A DNA stretch of 19,817 bases from CAYTCZ01 sp964436315 (GTDB lineage: Bacteria; Actinomycetota; Thermoleophilia; Gaiellales; Gaiellaceae): NCBI GenBank assembly GCA_964436315.1, contig CAYTCZ010000072.1, forward strand, positions 1 through 19,817. The letters are read 5' to 3'. The notes under the pieces are model-generated. The model made no database searches. It was not told the DNA's origin and saw only the letters and a program-made list of their open reading frames with translations. The first letter of the stretch is position 1. Each line of letters opens with the position of its first letter. Of the stretch, positions 1-7,507 are shown in pieces. A program made the position numbers and the translations under genes.

Positions 1-10
1 TACGCTCGAA

Positions 11-64
11 GTGGGTGGCGGGTGGACCGGGCACTATCTCTCCCCACCCATCATGGGTGGGGAG
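11..64 (+). promoter_or_regulatory. Possible 3' part of a T-box-like attenuator ahead of valS
   Basis: The segment reads GTGGGTGGCGGGTGGACCGG followed by a strong hairpin, which resembles the T-box (GGGTGGNACCGCG) plus terminator arrangement of amino-acid-responsive leaders. TGGGTGG at 12-18 can pair with CCACCCA at 44-50, which is also the 5' arm of the downstream hairpin, so two mutually exclusive structures are visible. Arguments against: the base N before ACC is missing or displaced, neither possible bulge (TGGC or TGGA) fits the ACCA end expected for tRNA-Val, and the specifier stem would lie upstream of the window. A plain terminator of an upstream gene remains possible. Confidence 0.33.
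40..64 (+). terminator. Perfect hairpin, terminator or attenuator
   Basis: This is a perfect inverted repeat of 12 base pairs centred on C52 (CTCCCCACCCAT / ATGGGTGGGGAG). It would be a very stable RNA hairpin. It is followed by TTAGAA, not a T-tract, as is common for terminators in GC-rich Actinomycetota. It lies about 115 bases before valS, so it acts either at the end of an upstream gene or as an attenuator in the valS leader. The rest of the leader, 65-180, shows no SD and only a weak TAGAAT hexamer at 177-182. Confidence 0.55.
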
Positions 65-180
65 TTAGAACGGCGGCGAGGTCTTGGTTCGGGAGCGGGT
101 TGTGCTCGTGCGTGGCGGGGCCGGAAGCGGGCCGACCGTGCCTGAGTCGACAAAGAAGGGTCTAACCGGGCGTACCTAGA

Positions 181-2610
181 ATGATTCATCTCGCGATGGA
201 ATCGCTGTACAACCCGCATGGTGTAGAGGAACGCTGGCAAGAGACCTGGGAATCGGAAGGGCTCTACTCGGCCGATCCTGACGGCGACCGGAAGAGCTAC
301 GTGATCGCCGTCCCGCCGCCGAATGTCACCGGTGCACTCCACATGGGACACGCATTGAACGGCTCCATTCAGGACCTCCTTATGCGCTGGCATCGCATGC
401 GTGGGTTCAACGCCCTCTGGCAACCCGGGTATGACCACGCGGGCATCGCCACGCAGAACGTCGTCGAGAAGGAACTCGCGAAGCGAGGCACGACACGACA
501 GGAGATCGGCCGTGAGGCATTCGAGGCCGAAGTCTGGTCCTGGCTCGAGTCGACCGGACGGGTGATCATGCACCAGTTCCGCCGTCTCGGAGCGTCACTC
601 GACTATCGCCGTGAGCGCTTTACGATGGACGATGCCTACGTCCGAGCCGTCATGCGGTTCTTCGTCCACCTGTACCGACGCGGTTGGGTGTACCGGGACA
701 ACCGAATGATCAACTGGTGCCCGCGATGCTCGACCGCGATCTCGGATCTCGAAGTTCACCATCATGACGTCGACGACGCCTTGACCTACGCTCGATATCC
801 GACCGTCGATGGCTCGCGCTCGATCACCGTCGCAACGGTTCGGCCACCCACGATTCTGGCCGACGCGGCAGTAGCGGTTCACCCTGACGATGAGCGCTAT
901 GGCGATCTGATCGGCAAGGAGGTGGTCGTGCCCGTCGTCGAGCGGGCGGTGCCGGTGATCGGCGACGAAAGAGTCGATCCGGAGTTTGGGACCGGGGCCC
1001 TCAAGATTACTCCGGGCCACGATCCGCTCGATTTCGAGATCGGCCGCGATCACGGACTCCCAGAGCCGATGGTGATCGGCCTGGACGGCACGATGAGCGA
1101 CGAGGTGCCGGAGTTCTCTGGCCTGAGCCAAGAAGATGCCGAAGAGCGCGTCGTCGCATGGCTCGCCGACCATGATCAGCTCGAGAAGCGCGAGTCGTAC
1201 CGGCATGCCGTTGGTTTCTGTGAGCGGTGCGGAACGCGAGTCGAGCCCCTGATCTCGCTTCAGTGGTTCGTCGAGATGAAGGAACTCGCCGCGCCGGGCA
1301 TCGAGGTGGTCAAGAACGGGACGGTGCGATTCCATCCCGAGGTTCACGGCAGGGTCTATCTCGACTGGATGGAAAACATTCGCCCATGGTGTATCTCGCG
1401 CCAACTCTGGTGGGGCCATCGAATTCCGGTTTGGTACTGCGGCTGCGGGGCAGAGATCGCGTCCGAGACTGCTCCCGACCGCTGCGAGGAGTGCGGCGAT
1501 TCGGAGCTTCGGCAGGAGGATGACGTCCTCGATACGTGGTTCTCTTCGGCGCTTTGGCCGTTCGCGACCCTCGGTTGGCCCGATGAGACCCCCGACCTCG
1601 AGGCCTTCTATCCGGGTGACGTCAATTCGACCGCCCGCGAGATCATCTTCCTCTGGGTCGCACGAATGATCATGGCCGGGCTGGAGCTCCTTGATGACAT
1701 CCCGTTTCGAGATGTGATCATCCATTCGACCGTCCTCGCCCCGGACGGCCGGCGGATGTCGAAGAGCCTGGGAACCGGCATCGATCCGCTGGACATCGTC
1801 GACCAGCACGGAGCGGACGCGACCCGCTACGGCCTCTACAAGATATCTTCGACCCAGGATGTTCGCTTCGCGATTGGAGCGATCGAGGAAGGCCGTAAGC
1901 TCGCGAACAAGCTCTGGAACGTGAGCCGGCTCATCATCCAGAACACCGAGGGGGTCGTGCCTGATCTTCGGCCCACCTCCGTCGAGGAGCGTTGGATCCT
2001 CGGGCGTCTCGATTCGGCCCGCGCCGAGGTGGAGAGGAACTGGCAGGTGTTCGAGTTTTCACCGGCCATGAGCACTCTGTATCACCTGACCTTCGACGAC
2101 TTCTGCGACTGGTACGCCGAGGCGATCAAGCCTCGGCTTTATGAGCGCGATCCCGACGCGAGCGCCACGGCCCTTGCCGCGCTCGAGAGGCTCCTCACAA
2201 TCCTCCACCCGGTGATGCCGCACGTGACCGAGGAGATCTGGTCGTACGTTCCCGATCGGGCGGGCCGGCTGATCGTGTCTCCGTGGTTGATGCCGGATAC
2301 GTCCTTCGCTGAGTCAATCGATGCCCTGAACCGCGTCCAAGACGCTGCTGCCATCTATCGGAGAAGCGGGGTCACGGTCGACCTCGATGAGGACGATAGG
2401 AGAATCTTCCAAGCCGTCGTACGTCCGTCGCAGAAGGACGGCGGCGGCGACGCGGCGGCAGAGATCGATCGTCTTCGCAAAGAGATCGCTCGCGCCGAGG
2501 GCAAGTTGGGCAACGAGAAGTTCGTCGCCAACGCGCCGGCCGAAGTCGTCGACGGGGAGCGCGAGAAGCTCAGCCGCTTCCAGCGAGAACTCGATGCTCT
2601 CGGCGGCTGA
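181..2610 (+). CDS. valS: Valine--tRNA ligase
   Basis: This cytoplasmic class I synthetase charges tRNA-Val. Seen directly: the HIGH-type signature HMGH at residues 54-57 within PPPNVTGALHMGH, the KMSKS-type signature RMSKS at 525-529, and an editing (CP1) region with ATVRPPTILAD and AVAVHPDDERY, whose TVRP form resembles Thermus ValRS. Cys pairs CPRC, CERC, C420/C422 and C435/C438 are probable zinc ligands. An anticodon-binding domain is followed by a short C-terminal coiled coil from about residue 750, where Val synthetases normally carry one. At 809 residues it is shorter than E. coli ValS (951) but complete. ATG 181 is used; ATG 196 (MESLYNPHG) is equally plausible because neither has an SD. 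A TAGAAT hexamer at 177-182 would suit a near-leaderless start at 196. Its 3' end overlaps folC by 17 bases. Confidence 0.97.
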   Translation: MIHLAMESLYNPHGVEERWQETWESEGLYSADPDGDRKSYVIAVPPPNVTGALHMGHALNGSIQDLLMRWHRMRGFNALWQPGYDHAGIATQNVVEKELAKRGTTRQEIGREAFEAEVWSWLESTGRVIMHQFRRLGASLDYRRERFTMDDAYVRAVMRFFVHLYRRGWVYRDNRMINWCPRCSTAISDLEVHHHDVDDALTYARYPTVDGSRSITVATVRPPTILADAAVAVHPDDERYGDLIGKEVVVPVVERAVPVIGDERVDPEFGTGALKITPGHDPLDFEIGRDHGLPEPMVIGLDGTMSDEVPEFSGLSQEDAEERVVAWLADHDQLEKRESYRHAVGFCERCGTRVEPLISLQWFVEMKELAAPGIEVVKNGTVRFHPEVHGRVYLDWMENIRPWCISRQLWWGHRIPVWYCGCGAEIASETAPDRCEECGDSELRQEDDVLDTWFSSALWPFATLGWPDETPDLEAFYPGDVNSTAREIIFLWVARMIMAGLELLDDIPFRDVIIHSTVLAPDGRRMSKSLGTGIDPLDIVDQHGADATRYGLYKISSTQDVRFAIGAIEEGRKLANKLWNVSRLIIQNTEGVVPDLRPTSVEERWILGRLDSARAEVERNWQVFEFSPAMSTLYHLTFDDFCDWYAEAIKPRLYERDPDASATALAALERLLTILHPVMPHVTEEIWSYVPDRAGRLIVSPWLMPDTSFAESIDALNRVQDAAAIYRRSGVTVDLDEDDRRIFQAVVRPSQKDGGGDAAAEIDRLRKEIARAEGKLGNEKFVANAPAEVVDGEREKLSRFQRELDALGG

Positions 2611-3748
2611 GCACCAGGCAGTCGGAGCCTCATCTCCGAACGAGGCGGCGACGAGGTACCTCGAGTCGCTGGGCCAGTTCGGAATGCGCCTCGGGCTCGA
2701 TCGGATCAGAAACCTGCTCGCATCCTTAGGCAATCCCGAGCGGGCCTTCCCGGCTATCCACGTCGTCGGAACCAACGGGAAGTCGACTACAGCCCGCATG
2801 ATCGAGGCGATTCTCGAGTCCGAGGGTTGCCGGGTCGGGACCTATGTATCCCCCCACGTCACCGGGTGGTCGGAGCGGATCCGGGTTGCCGGCAATGAGA
2901 TAGATGTTGCCGAGCCGGTCGCCGGGATCCGCGATGCGGTCGGCGACCGAGAGATCACTCAGTTCGAAGTCCTAACCGCCGCGGCGTTCGTGACCTTCGC
3001 CGACCAGGCTGTCGACGTCGCAGTCGTCGAGGCTGGGCTAGGCGGTCGTTACGATGCGACGAACGTCCTCGGCGCAGGTGTAGTCGTATTGACCAACGTG
3101 GCGCTCGACCACACCGCGCAGCTTGGCACGACGCGCGGCGCGATCGCGGCCGAAAAACTCGCCGTCGTTACCGATGGATCCGTCGTCGTCCTCGGCGAGA
3201 GCGAATGGGAGTCAGAAGCACGACGGCAAGGGGCAGCCGAAGTGCGAGTCGCTTTCGAGGCGTCGAATCTCGCCTGTGCAACCGAGGCTGCGGCCGCGTT
3301 TCTGGGGCGCGCGGTGCGTTCTGAATCCGCTGAGAACGTGGTGCTTCCGGGCCGCCTCGAGCAGCGTGGCGAGGCGCCGCCCGAGATCTGGGACGGTGCG
3401 CACAATCCGGCCGCCGTTCGGTTTCTCCTATCGCGGCTTCCGTCTGGCGATGTAACGCTCGTGCTCTCGATTCTGGCCGACAAGGATGTGGACGAGATGC
3501 TTCGCCTCTTTTCGGCGCGAGCCTCGCACGTCGTCGTGACGACCTCGGGCTCCGACCGCGCACTTGCAGCCGATGATCTCGCACGGCGAGCAGCCGGCTA
3601 CTTCACGGTGGTCGATACCGTGCGCGCTCCCCTCGAGGCGGTCGAGTTCGCTCGAAGGGCGGCCGGGCCTACCGGAACGGTCGTCGTCGCCGGCTCGCTC
3701 GCCTTGCTCGAGGAGCTTGCCGCCGTCCGACCCGGGCGCCTACCATGA
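2594..3748 (+). CDS. folC: Bifunctional folylpolyglutamate / dihydrofolate synthase
   Basis: This Mur-ligase-family enzyme adds glutamate to dihydropteroate and/or folates in the cytoplasm. The ATP-binding loop GTNGKST is at residues 59-65. Further family marks are YVSPH, the EAGLGGRYDATN block, the LDHTAQLGTT block with EKLAV after it, and in the C-terminal domain LPGRLEQ and DGAHNP. Length is 384 residues, somewhat shorter than the usual 420-430; the shortening falls between the ATP-binding domain and the DGAHNP domain. Start ATG 2594 was chosen because the match to the family begins soon after it and it overlaps the end of valS by 17 bases, which suggests translational coupling. The same frame is open upstream to 2387, but that part only shadows valS. 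The stop overlaps the next start as ATGA. Confidence 0.95.
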   Translation: MLSAAEHQAVGASSPNEAATRYLESLGQFGMRLGLDRIRNLLASLGNPERAFPAIHVVGTNGKSTTARMIEAILESEGCRVGTYVSPHVTGWSERIRVAGNEIDVAEPVAGIRDAVGDREITQFEVLTAAAFVTFADQAVDVAVVEAGLGGRYDATNVLGAGVVVLTNVALDHTAQLGTTRGAIAAEKLAVVTDGSVVVLGESEWESEARRQGAAEVRVAFEASNLACATEAAAAFLGRAVRSESAENVVLPGRLEQRGEAPPEIWDGAHNPAAVRFLLSRLPSGDVTLVLSILADKDVDEMLRLFSARASHVVVTTSGSDRALAADDLARRAAGYFTVVDTVRAPLEAVEFARRAAGPTGTVVVAGSLALLEELAAVRPGRLP

Positions 3749-3858
3749 CAAAAATCGGCGAACGCATCAGCGTCTTCGGGCTCGCCGCGGTCGTGATTGC
3801 CGCGATCGTAGGGATCTCGTTCGGCGTTGGATGGCTGGTAGGAAAGATCGTGCTGTGA
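3745..3858 (+). CDS. 37-residue single-pass membrane peptide
   Basis: I do not recognise this small gene. The ATG shares ATGA with the folC stop, and its own TGA overlaps the GTG of the next gene as GTGA, so it sits in a chain of coupled frames. The peptide begins MTKIGERISVFG, continues with one hydrophobic helix of about 20 residues rich in Ala, Val, Ile and Gly, and ends WLVGKIVL. A short charged N-terminus and a Lys after the helix suggest a single transmembrane segment. No function can be assigned. The exact overlaps on both sides, more than the sequence, argue that it is translated. Confidence 0.6.
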   Translation: MTKIGERISVFGLAAVVIAAIVGISFGVGWLVGKIVL

Positions 3859-4385
3859 TCGCGCGAATTCTGCTCTTTCAGGTCGACACGACAACCGGAA
3901 CCGAGAGCGACTCGGACCTCTTCGCCGACATTCGCGGCTTCTTCGACTCGGAGATCTGGGGGGTTGTCAAGAACATCGCGATCTTCTTCCTGGTCGTTTT
4001 CTGGCTCGCGACGGCCTATTGGGTCTACAAGGACGCCCGGAGACGAATTGAGGACCCCTGGTTGCTTGCAATGGCTGTGGCGCTCGGGATCTTTCCGCCC
4101 TTCCTCGGCCCGCTCGTCTACATGCTCTTCCGCCCGCCCGAATACCTCGACGACGTCCGCGAGCGCGAGCTCGAGATTCGCGCGATGGAGGAGAGTTTGA
4201 ACTCGCACGAGCGATGTCCGGTTTGCCGGTCGATCGTTGAGCCGGCCTACCTCTCGTGTCCGACGTGCGCGACGAAGCTCCGCGAGTCGTGTCGCCGGTG
4301 CAACGCGCCGCTCGAGCCCGACTGGCAAATGTGCCCCTTCTGCGAAACACCCGTCGAAGGCCCACGAGCAGTAGAAACCCTTTAG
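3855..4385 (+). CDS. Membrane-anchored double zinc-ribbon protein
   Basis: The protein is 176 residues long and starts at a GTG that overlaps the preceding stop. An acidic N-terminal stretch (to about 35) is followed by a hydrophobic segment near 38-57, a basic loop (YKDARRRIED), a second hydrophobic segment near 69-92, and an acidic helix (DDVRERELEIRAMEE). The C-terminal soluble tail has two CxxC-x(10)-CxxC zinc ribbons, with Cys at 121/124/135/138 and 146/149/160/163. This is the layout of the widespread double zinc-ribbon (DZANK-like) membrane proteins. Partner and function are unknown. The frame is open upstream into folC, but that extension is a shadow. Confidence in the gene is high; the role is unassigned. 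Confidence 0.85.
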   Translation: MIARILLFQVDTTTGTESDSDLFADIRGFFDSEIWGVVKNIAIFFLVVFWLATAYWVYKDARRRIEDPWLLAMAVALGIFPPFLGPLVYMLFRPPEYLDDVRERELEIRAMEESLNSHERCPVCRSIVEPAYLSCPTCATKLRESCRRCNAPLEPDWQMCPFCETPVEGPRAVETL

Positions 4386-4618
4386 GCCCCTCGCTTCCCT
4401 GGACGGCTGCCGCTCCCGCCGGGTGCAGCCCGGCTCCGCAGCGAGCCTAGCGACCCTCGCTGCGAGATCCTGCAGCCTCGACCCCTCGCCGTACCTAAAA
4501 CGTACTGTGTCGGGATCTCGGCTTTGCCTCTCGTACGAGTCCCGCTCCGGGAAACCGAGGATCGCTTGTCTACGCGGTTGCCAGTCGCACCGTGAGCAAA
4601 CAGCGGTACGGTGGTCGT
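4386..4618 (+). other. Structured intergenic region with several inverted repeats
   Basis: No convincing gene lies here. Two adjacent hairpins are visible: 4418-4434 (GCCGGG / CCCGGC) and 4437-4464 (CGCAGCGAG / CTCGCTGCG, 9 base pairs, 10-base loop). Further on are CGTAC repeated at 4490 and 4501, the palindrome CTCGTACGAG at 4530-4539, and GATCTCGG near 4514 facing CCGAGGATC near 4555. The first hairpins could terminate transcription after the zinc-ribbon gene. The whole patch could also be a dispersed intergenic palindromic repeat or a structured RNA. Confidence 0.4.
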
Positions 4619-4804
4619 GTGGACAACGAGACCACGCGCATCGTCATCACGACGCTGCTCATCGTGTTTATGGTTGTGCCTCTGATCGCCGTCGTCGTCG
4701 TCAGCTGGATCTTCCTCCGAGCAAAGCGACGCGAGGATCAGGCGTTGAGAGAGCAGAAAGAGGAGCAGGAGCGAACAAAGTGGCCGAACGAACCCTCGTC
4801 CTGA
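4619..4804 (+). CDS. Small single-pass membrane protein
   Basis: This 61-residue protein is not recognised. The N-terminus (VDNETTR) is followed by one strongly hydrophobic helix of about 25 residues (IVITTLLIVFMVVPLIAVVVV), then a basic stop-transfer stretch (RAKRRED) and a charged, Glu/Gln-rich cytoplasmic tail that may be helical. GTG 4619 was chosen because a TAnnnT hexamer (TACGGT, 4607-4612) lies 6 bases before it, fitting a leaderless transcript. GTG 4592 in the same frame would add 9 residues and has no SD. The 3' end overlaps ndk by 25 bases, which suggests the two are translated from one message. Confidence 0.6.
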   Translation: MDNETTRIVITTLLIVFMVVPLIAVVVVSWIFLRAKRREDQALREQKEEQERTKWPNEPSS

Positions 4805-5196
4805 TCAAGCCCGACGCGATGCAGCGGAGCCTCGCCGGCCAGATCCTGGCCCGATTCGAGCAGCGCGGACTCGTGATTCGGGGCGCGAAGCTCGTGCAGG
4901 TCGACAACGAACTTGCCGCCGAGCACTACGCCGAGCACACGGAAAAGCCGTTCTTCGATGAGTTGGTCGAGTTCATCACCTCGTCTCCCACCCTCGCCCT
5001 GGTCCTCGAGGGTGAGTCGGCAATCGGCGTGGTCAGAACGACGATGGGTGCCACGAATCCCGTGGATTCGGCGCCGGGCACAATCCGAGGGGACTTCTCG
5101 CTGGCGATGCCCAACAACCTCGTCCACGGCTCGGACTCGCCGGAATCGGCAGAGCGGGAGATCGGCCTCTGGTTCGAGTCCCATGAGCTCGTCTGA
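4780..5196 (+). CDS. ndk: Nucleoside diphosphate kinase
   Basis: The enzyme transfers the gamma-phosphate between nucleoside tri- and diphosphates by a phospho-histidine ping-pong mechanism, in the cytoplasm. Start GTG 4780 gives VAERTLVLIKPDAMQR, the standard N-terminus with the KPDA motif, and has AGGAG-like bases upstream (AGGAGCAGGAG, about 10 bases before). RTTMGATNP, APGTIRGDF and NLVHGSDS are all present, and the catalytic His is residue 116. The length of 138 residues is normal. The frame is open further upstream to 4423, but that part runs through the structured intergenic patch and is not protein-like. The gene overlaps the methyltransferase gene that follows by 14 bases. Confidence 0.97.
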   Translation: MAERTLVLIKPDAMQRSLAGQILARFEQRGLVIRGAKLVQVDNELAAEHYAEHTEKPFFDELVEFITSSPTLALVLEGESAIGVVRTTMGATNPVDSAPGTIRGDFSLAMPNNLVHGSDSPESAEREIGLWFESHELV

Positions 5197-5743
5197 GCGC
5201 ACCGAGCACGCTCTCATCAACCGACAAGCGTGGAGCCGCTGGGCGGAGGATTACCGCCCGGAGGGGCGGGACCTCTGGGCACGCAACGAGCCCGGCTGGG
5301 GTACCTGGGCCGTGCCGGAAACGGAGCTCCGAGTTCTCCCTGACGTTGACGGGATCGACGTCCTCGAGCTCGGTTGTGGCAGGGCGTACTGGTCTGCGTG
5401 GCTGGCTCGCCGGGGGGCTCGCCCAGTCGGACCGGATCAGTCTCCGGAACAGCTCGAGTCGGCGCCTCTCTTCCAGCTGCCGCAGGAACGGCCGGTTGGT
5501 GAACGGCTCCTTCGCCCCCTCTTCTCGCTCCATCAGCTCGAGTGGACGGACGATCCGTCAATCTCGTTCGGGCTGCCGCACTCCGAGTGGATCCGGCTCT
5601 TTCGCGAGACCGGCTTCGCGATTGAGGCGCTCATCGATGTGCAGGCCCCAGCGGATGGCTCGCCCGGCCGCTTCGACCATCTCAGGCTCGACTGGGCTCG
5701 CCAGTGGCCGTCCGAGCAGATCTGGAAGGTCGAGAAACTGTAG
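5183..5743 (+). CDS. Class I SAM methyltransferase with internal deletion (likely inactive)
   Basis: The first 90 or so residues look like a SAM-dependent methyltransferase: a family-like N-terminus (NRQAWSRWAEDY) and motif I LELGCGRAYWSAWLARRG, with the glycine loop at 61-66 and the acidic end of strand 2 at VGPDQSPEQL. From about residue 106 the sequence matches the C-terminal part of such proteins (LLRPLF.LHQLEW, LPHSEWIRLFRETGF, WARQWPSEQIW). The strand 3 to 5 core in between, with the adenine-binding and catalytic motifs, is absent. The frame stays open across the junction (about 5456-5500). At 186 residues it is some 85 short of what I would expect. It is therefore a pseudogene-like remnant, a repurposed protein or an assembly deletion. 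ATG 5183 overlaps ndk; the stop overlaps the maf start. Confidence 0.75.
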   Translation: MSSSERTEHALINRQAWSRWAEDYRPEGRDLWARNEPGWGTWAVPETELRVLPDVDGIDVLELGCGRAYWSAWLARRGARPVGPDQSPEQLESAPLFQLPQERPVGERLLRPLFSLHQLEWTDDPSISFGLPHSEWIRLFRETGFAIEALIDVQAPADGSPGRFDHLRLDWARQWPSEQIWKVEKL

Positions 5744-6330
5744 TGAGCGATAGCCGATCAGATCTCGTCCTCGCCTCGGCATCGCCGCAGCGGCGGTCGA
5801 TCCTTGAGCAGCTTCGGATTCCATTCGAGGCCGTAACTCCCGACTACGCCGAGGAAACTCGTAACGACGGCGACGCTGTGGAAATGGTCGAACAGCATGC
5901 CATTGGGAAGGCCCGTGCGGTTCTGCCGACCGGCGGTCGATTCGTGATCGGCGTCGACACTGCCGTTGTACTCGAGGGGCGAATCTTCGGCAAGCCTTCG
6001 GACGAGGATGAGGCGAGGCAGATGCTCGCCGCGCTCGCAGGGAAGACACACGAGGTGATTTCGGGACTCGGCCTCATCGGCGACGGATGGACGGTCGTCG
6101 ACCACGACGTCACGGCCGTTTCGTTTCGGTTGCTTAGCCCGTCCGAGATCGACGCGTATATCGCGCTCGGCGAGTGGCGTGGACGGGCAGGGGGCTACGC
6201 GATCCAGGGTGCGGGGGCAAGTCTCGTCACGTCGGTCAACGGTGACTATCTGAACGTCGTCGGTCTCCCCGCTGCGCTGCTCGTACGAGTGCTTTCGGAG
6301 CGCGCTCCGGGACGCTTTGGGTTCGGGTAG
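5743..6330 (+). CDS. maf: Maf-family nucleoside triphosphate pyrophosphatase
   Basis: Maf proteins hydrolyse non-canonical or excess NTPs (typically dTTP, UTP or modified bases) to the monophosphate and have been linked to septum formation. The substrate-binding SxSPxR motif is seen as SASPQRR (residues 12-18), the catalytic Asp in GVDTAVVLEGRIFGKP at residue 72, and the GGYAIQGAGA motif towards the C-terminus. The length of 195 residues is normal. GTG 5743 shares one base with the preceding TAG, and the protein then begins VSDSRSDLVLASASP; the frame reads further back to 5704, but that is a shadow. Its position just before the mre genes is a common bacterial arrangement. There is a 54-base gap to mreB. 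Confidence 0.95.
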   Translation: MSDSRSDLVLASASPQRRSILEQLRIPFEAVTPDYAEETRNDGDAVEMVEQHAIGKARAVLPTGGRFVIGVDTAVVLEGRIFGKPSDEDEARQMLAALAGKTHEVISGLGLIGDGWTVVDHDVTAVSFRLLSPSEIDAYIALGEWRGRAGGYAIQGAGASLVTSVNGDYLNVVGLPAALLVRVLSERAPGRFGFG

Positions 6331-6369
6331 AAGCTGCGTCCAAACCGAGAGAATTCCCGCAAATCCCGC

Positions 6370-6375
6370 TAAACT
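6370..6375 (+). promoter_or_regulatory. Candidate -10 element for the mre operon
   Basis: TAAACT fits the TAnnnT -10 pattern and lies 9 bases before the mreB ATG, so transcription would begin almost at the start codon. No TTGACA-like -35 is visible at the right spacing. mreB also lacks an SD, which is consistent with a nearly leaderless message. Confidence 0.28.
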
Positions 6376-6384
6376 CCCGAGCCC

Positions 6385-7431
6385 ATGGGACTCTGGGGCT
6401 ATATGAGCGGTCTCGGAGGCCGCGAGATCGCCGTCGACCTCGGGACAGCCAACACGCTCGTCTACGTGCGAGGTCGCGGAATCGTCCTGTCGGAGCCGTC
6501 GGTCGTGGCGATCGATCAGCGCTCGGGCGAGGTGCACGCGGTCGGGATTGAGGCGAAGCGAATGCTCGGTCGGACACCGGGGACGATCTCGGCGATCCGG
6601 CCGTTGAAGGACGGCGTTATCGCCGACTTCGACGTCACGGAGCAGATGCTCCGGCATTTCATCCAGAAGGTGCACCAGAATCGTTTTGCCCATCCCCGGG
6701 TCGTGGTCTGCGTGCCGAGCGGAGTGACCGGGGTCGAGAAACGTGCCGTCGAGGAGGCGACGCTGCAGGCCGGTGCGAGGCAGGCCTACTTGATCGAGGA
6801 GCCGATGGCAGCTGCCATCGGTGCGGGCCTTCCGGTTTCCGAGCCTACCGGCAACATGATCGTCGACATCGGCGGTGGAACGACCGAGGTCGCCGTGATT
6901 TCTCTCGGCGGCATCGTCGTTTCACAGTCGATCCGTGTCGGCGGCGACGAGATGGATGAGGGGATTACGAGCTACATCAAGAAGGAGTACAAGCTCATGA
7001 TCGGCCAGCAGACGGCCGAGGAGCTGAAGCTCGAAATCGGGTCGGGCTGGGAGCTGAGCGAGGAGACACAGGCCGAGGTTCGCGGTCGGGACATGTTGAG
7101 CGGGTTGCCGAAGACGGTCGTCTTGAGCTCGGACGAGGTCCGTCGCGCCATGGACGAGCCCGTGAATCAGATCATCGACGCAATCAAGGGAACCCTCGAC
7201 AAGACTCCACCGGAGCTCGCGGCCGACATCATGGATCGAGGAATCGTGCTCGCCGGCGGAGGAGCGCTCCTCAGCGGCCTCGACGAGCGGCTGCGCCACG
7301 AGACGCAGATGCCCGTCCACCTCGCGGAATCGCCACTGACTTGCGTTGCGGTCGGCTCGGGACGAAGCCTCGAGGAGTTCGAGGCGATTCACCGCTCGGC
7401 GAAGTCAAGCCGCAACGGCCGACGCCGCTAG
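6385..7431 (+). CDS. mreB: Rod-shape determining protein MreB
   Basis: This actin-like ATPase forms membrane-bound filaments that orient cell-wall elongation. Phosphate-1 loop: AVDLGTANTLVYV, Asp at residue 18. Phosphate-2 loop: IVDIGGGTTEVAVISLGG. Adenosine motif: IVLAGGGALLSGLDERL. The conserved PSVVA, MLGRTPG, DFDVTEQML and EEPMAAAIGAGLPV blocks are also present. The length of 348 residues is full. The short N-terminus (GLWGYMSGLGG) could be a weak membrane-binding helix. ATG 6385 is used; ATG 6403 is an alternative with fewer residues. It is the first gene of mreB-mreC-mreD-mrdA-rodA. The 76-base gap after it (7432-7507) is AT-rich near its end, with TAACAT at 7492-7497, so mreC may have its own start of transcription. 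Confidence 0.98.
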   Translation: MGLWGYMSGLGGREIAVDLGTANTLVYVRGRGIVLSEPSVVAIDQRSGEVHAVGIEAKRMLGRTPGTISAIRPLKDGVIADFDVTEQMLRHFIQKVHQNRFAHPRVVVCVPSGVTGVEKRAVEEATLQAGARQAYLIEEPMAAAIGAGLPVSEPTGNMIVDIGGGTTEVAVISLGGIVVSQSIRVGGDEMDEGITSYIKKEYKLMIGQQTAEELKLEIGSGWELSEETQAEVRGRDMLSGLPKTVVLSSDEVRRAMDEPVNQIIDAIKGTLDKTPPELAADIMDRGIVLAGGGALLSGLDERLRHETQMPVHLAESPLTCVAVGSGRSLEEFEAIHRSAKSSRNGRRR

Positions 7432-7507
7432 GCAGCACAAACGGTCCGACCGAAAGCTCCTGCTCGAAGCCCAATTCGCCGCCTGACTAACTAACATTTA
7501 GCGTTCC

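Noticed and set aside
595..1809. 404-codon minus-strand open frame inside valS
   Set aside because: valS on the + strand has complete family motifs; the minus frame resembles no protein and is typical of high-GC shadow frames.
2387..2593. Upstream extension of the folC frame
   Set aside because: It is Arg/Ser-rich sequence that mirrors valS in another frame; FolC homology begins after 2594.
4423..4779. Upstream extension of the ndk frame
   Set aside because: It runs through the palindrome-rich patch and the small membrane gene; Ndk homology starts exactly at VAERTLVLIKPDA (4780).
5758..6693. 311-codon minus-strand open frame across maf and mreB
   Set aside because: It crosses two well-supported genes and has no family resemblance.
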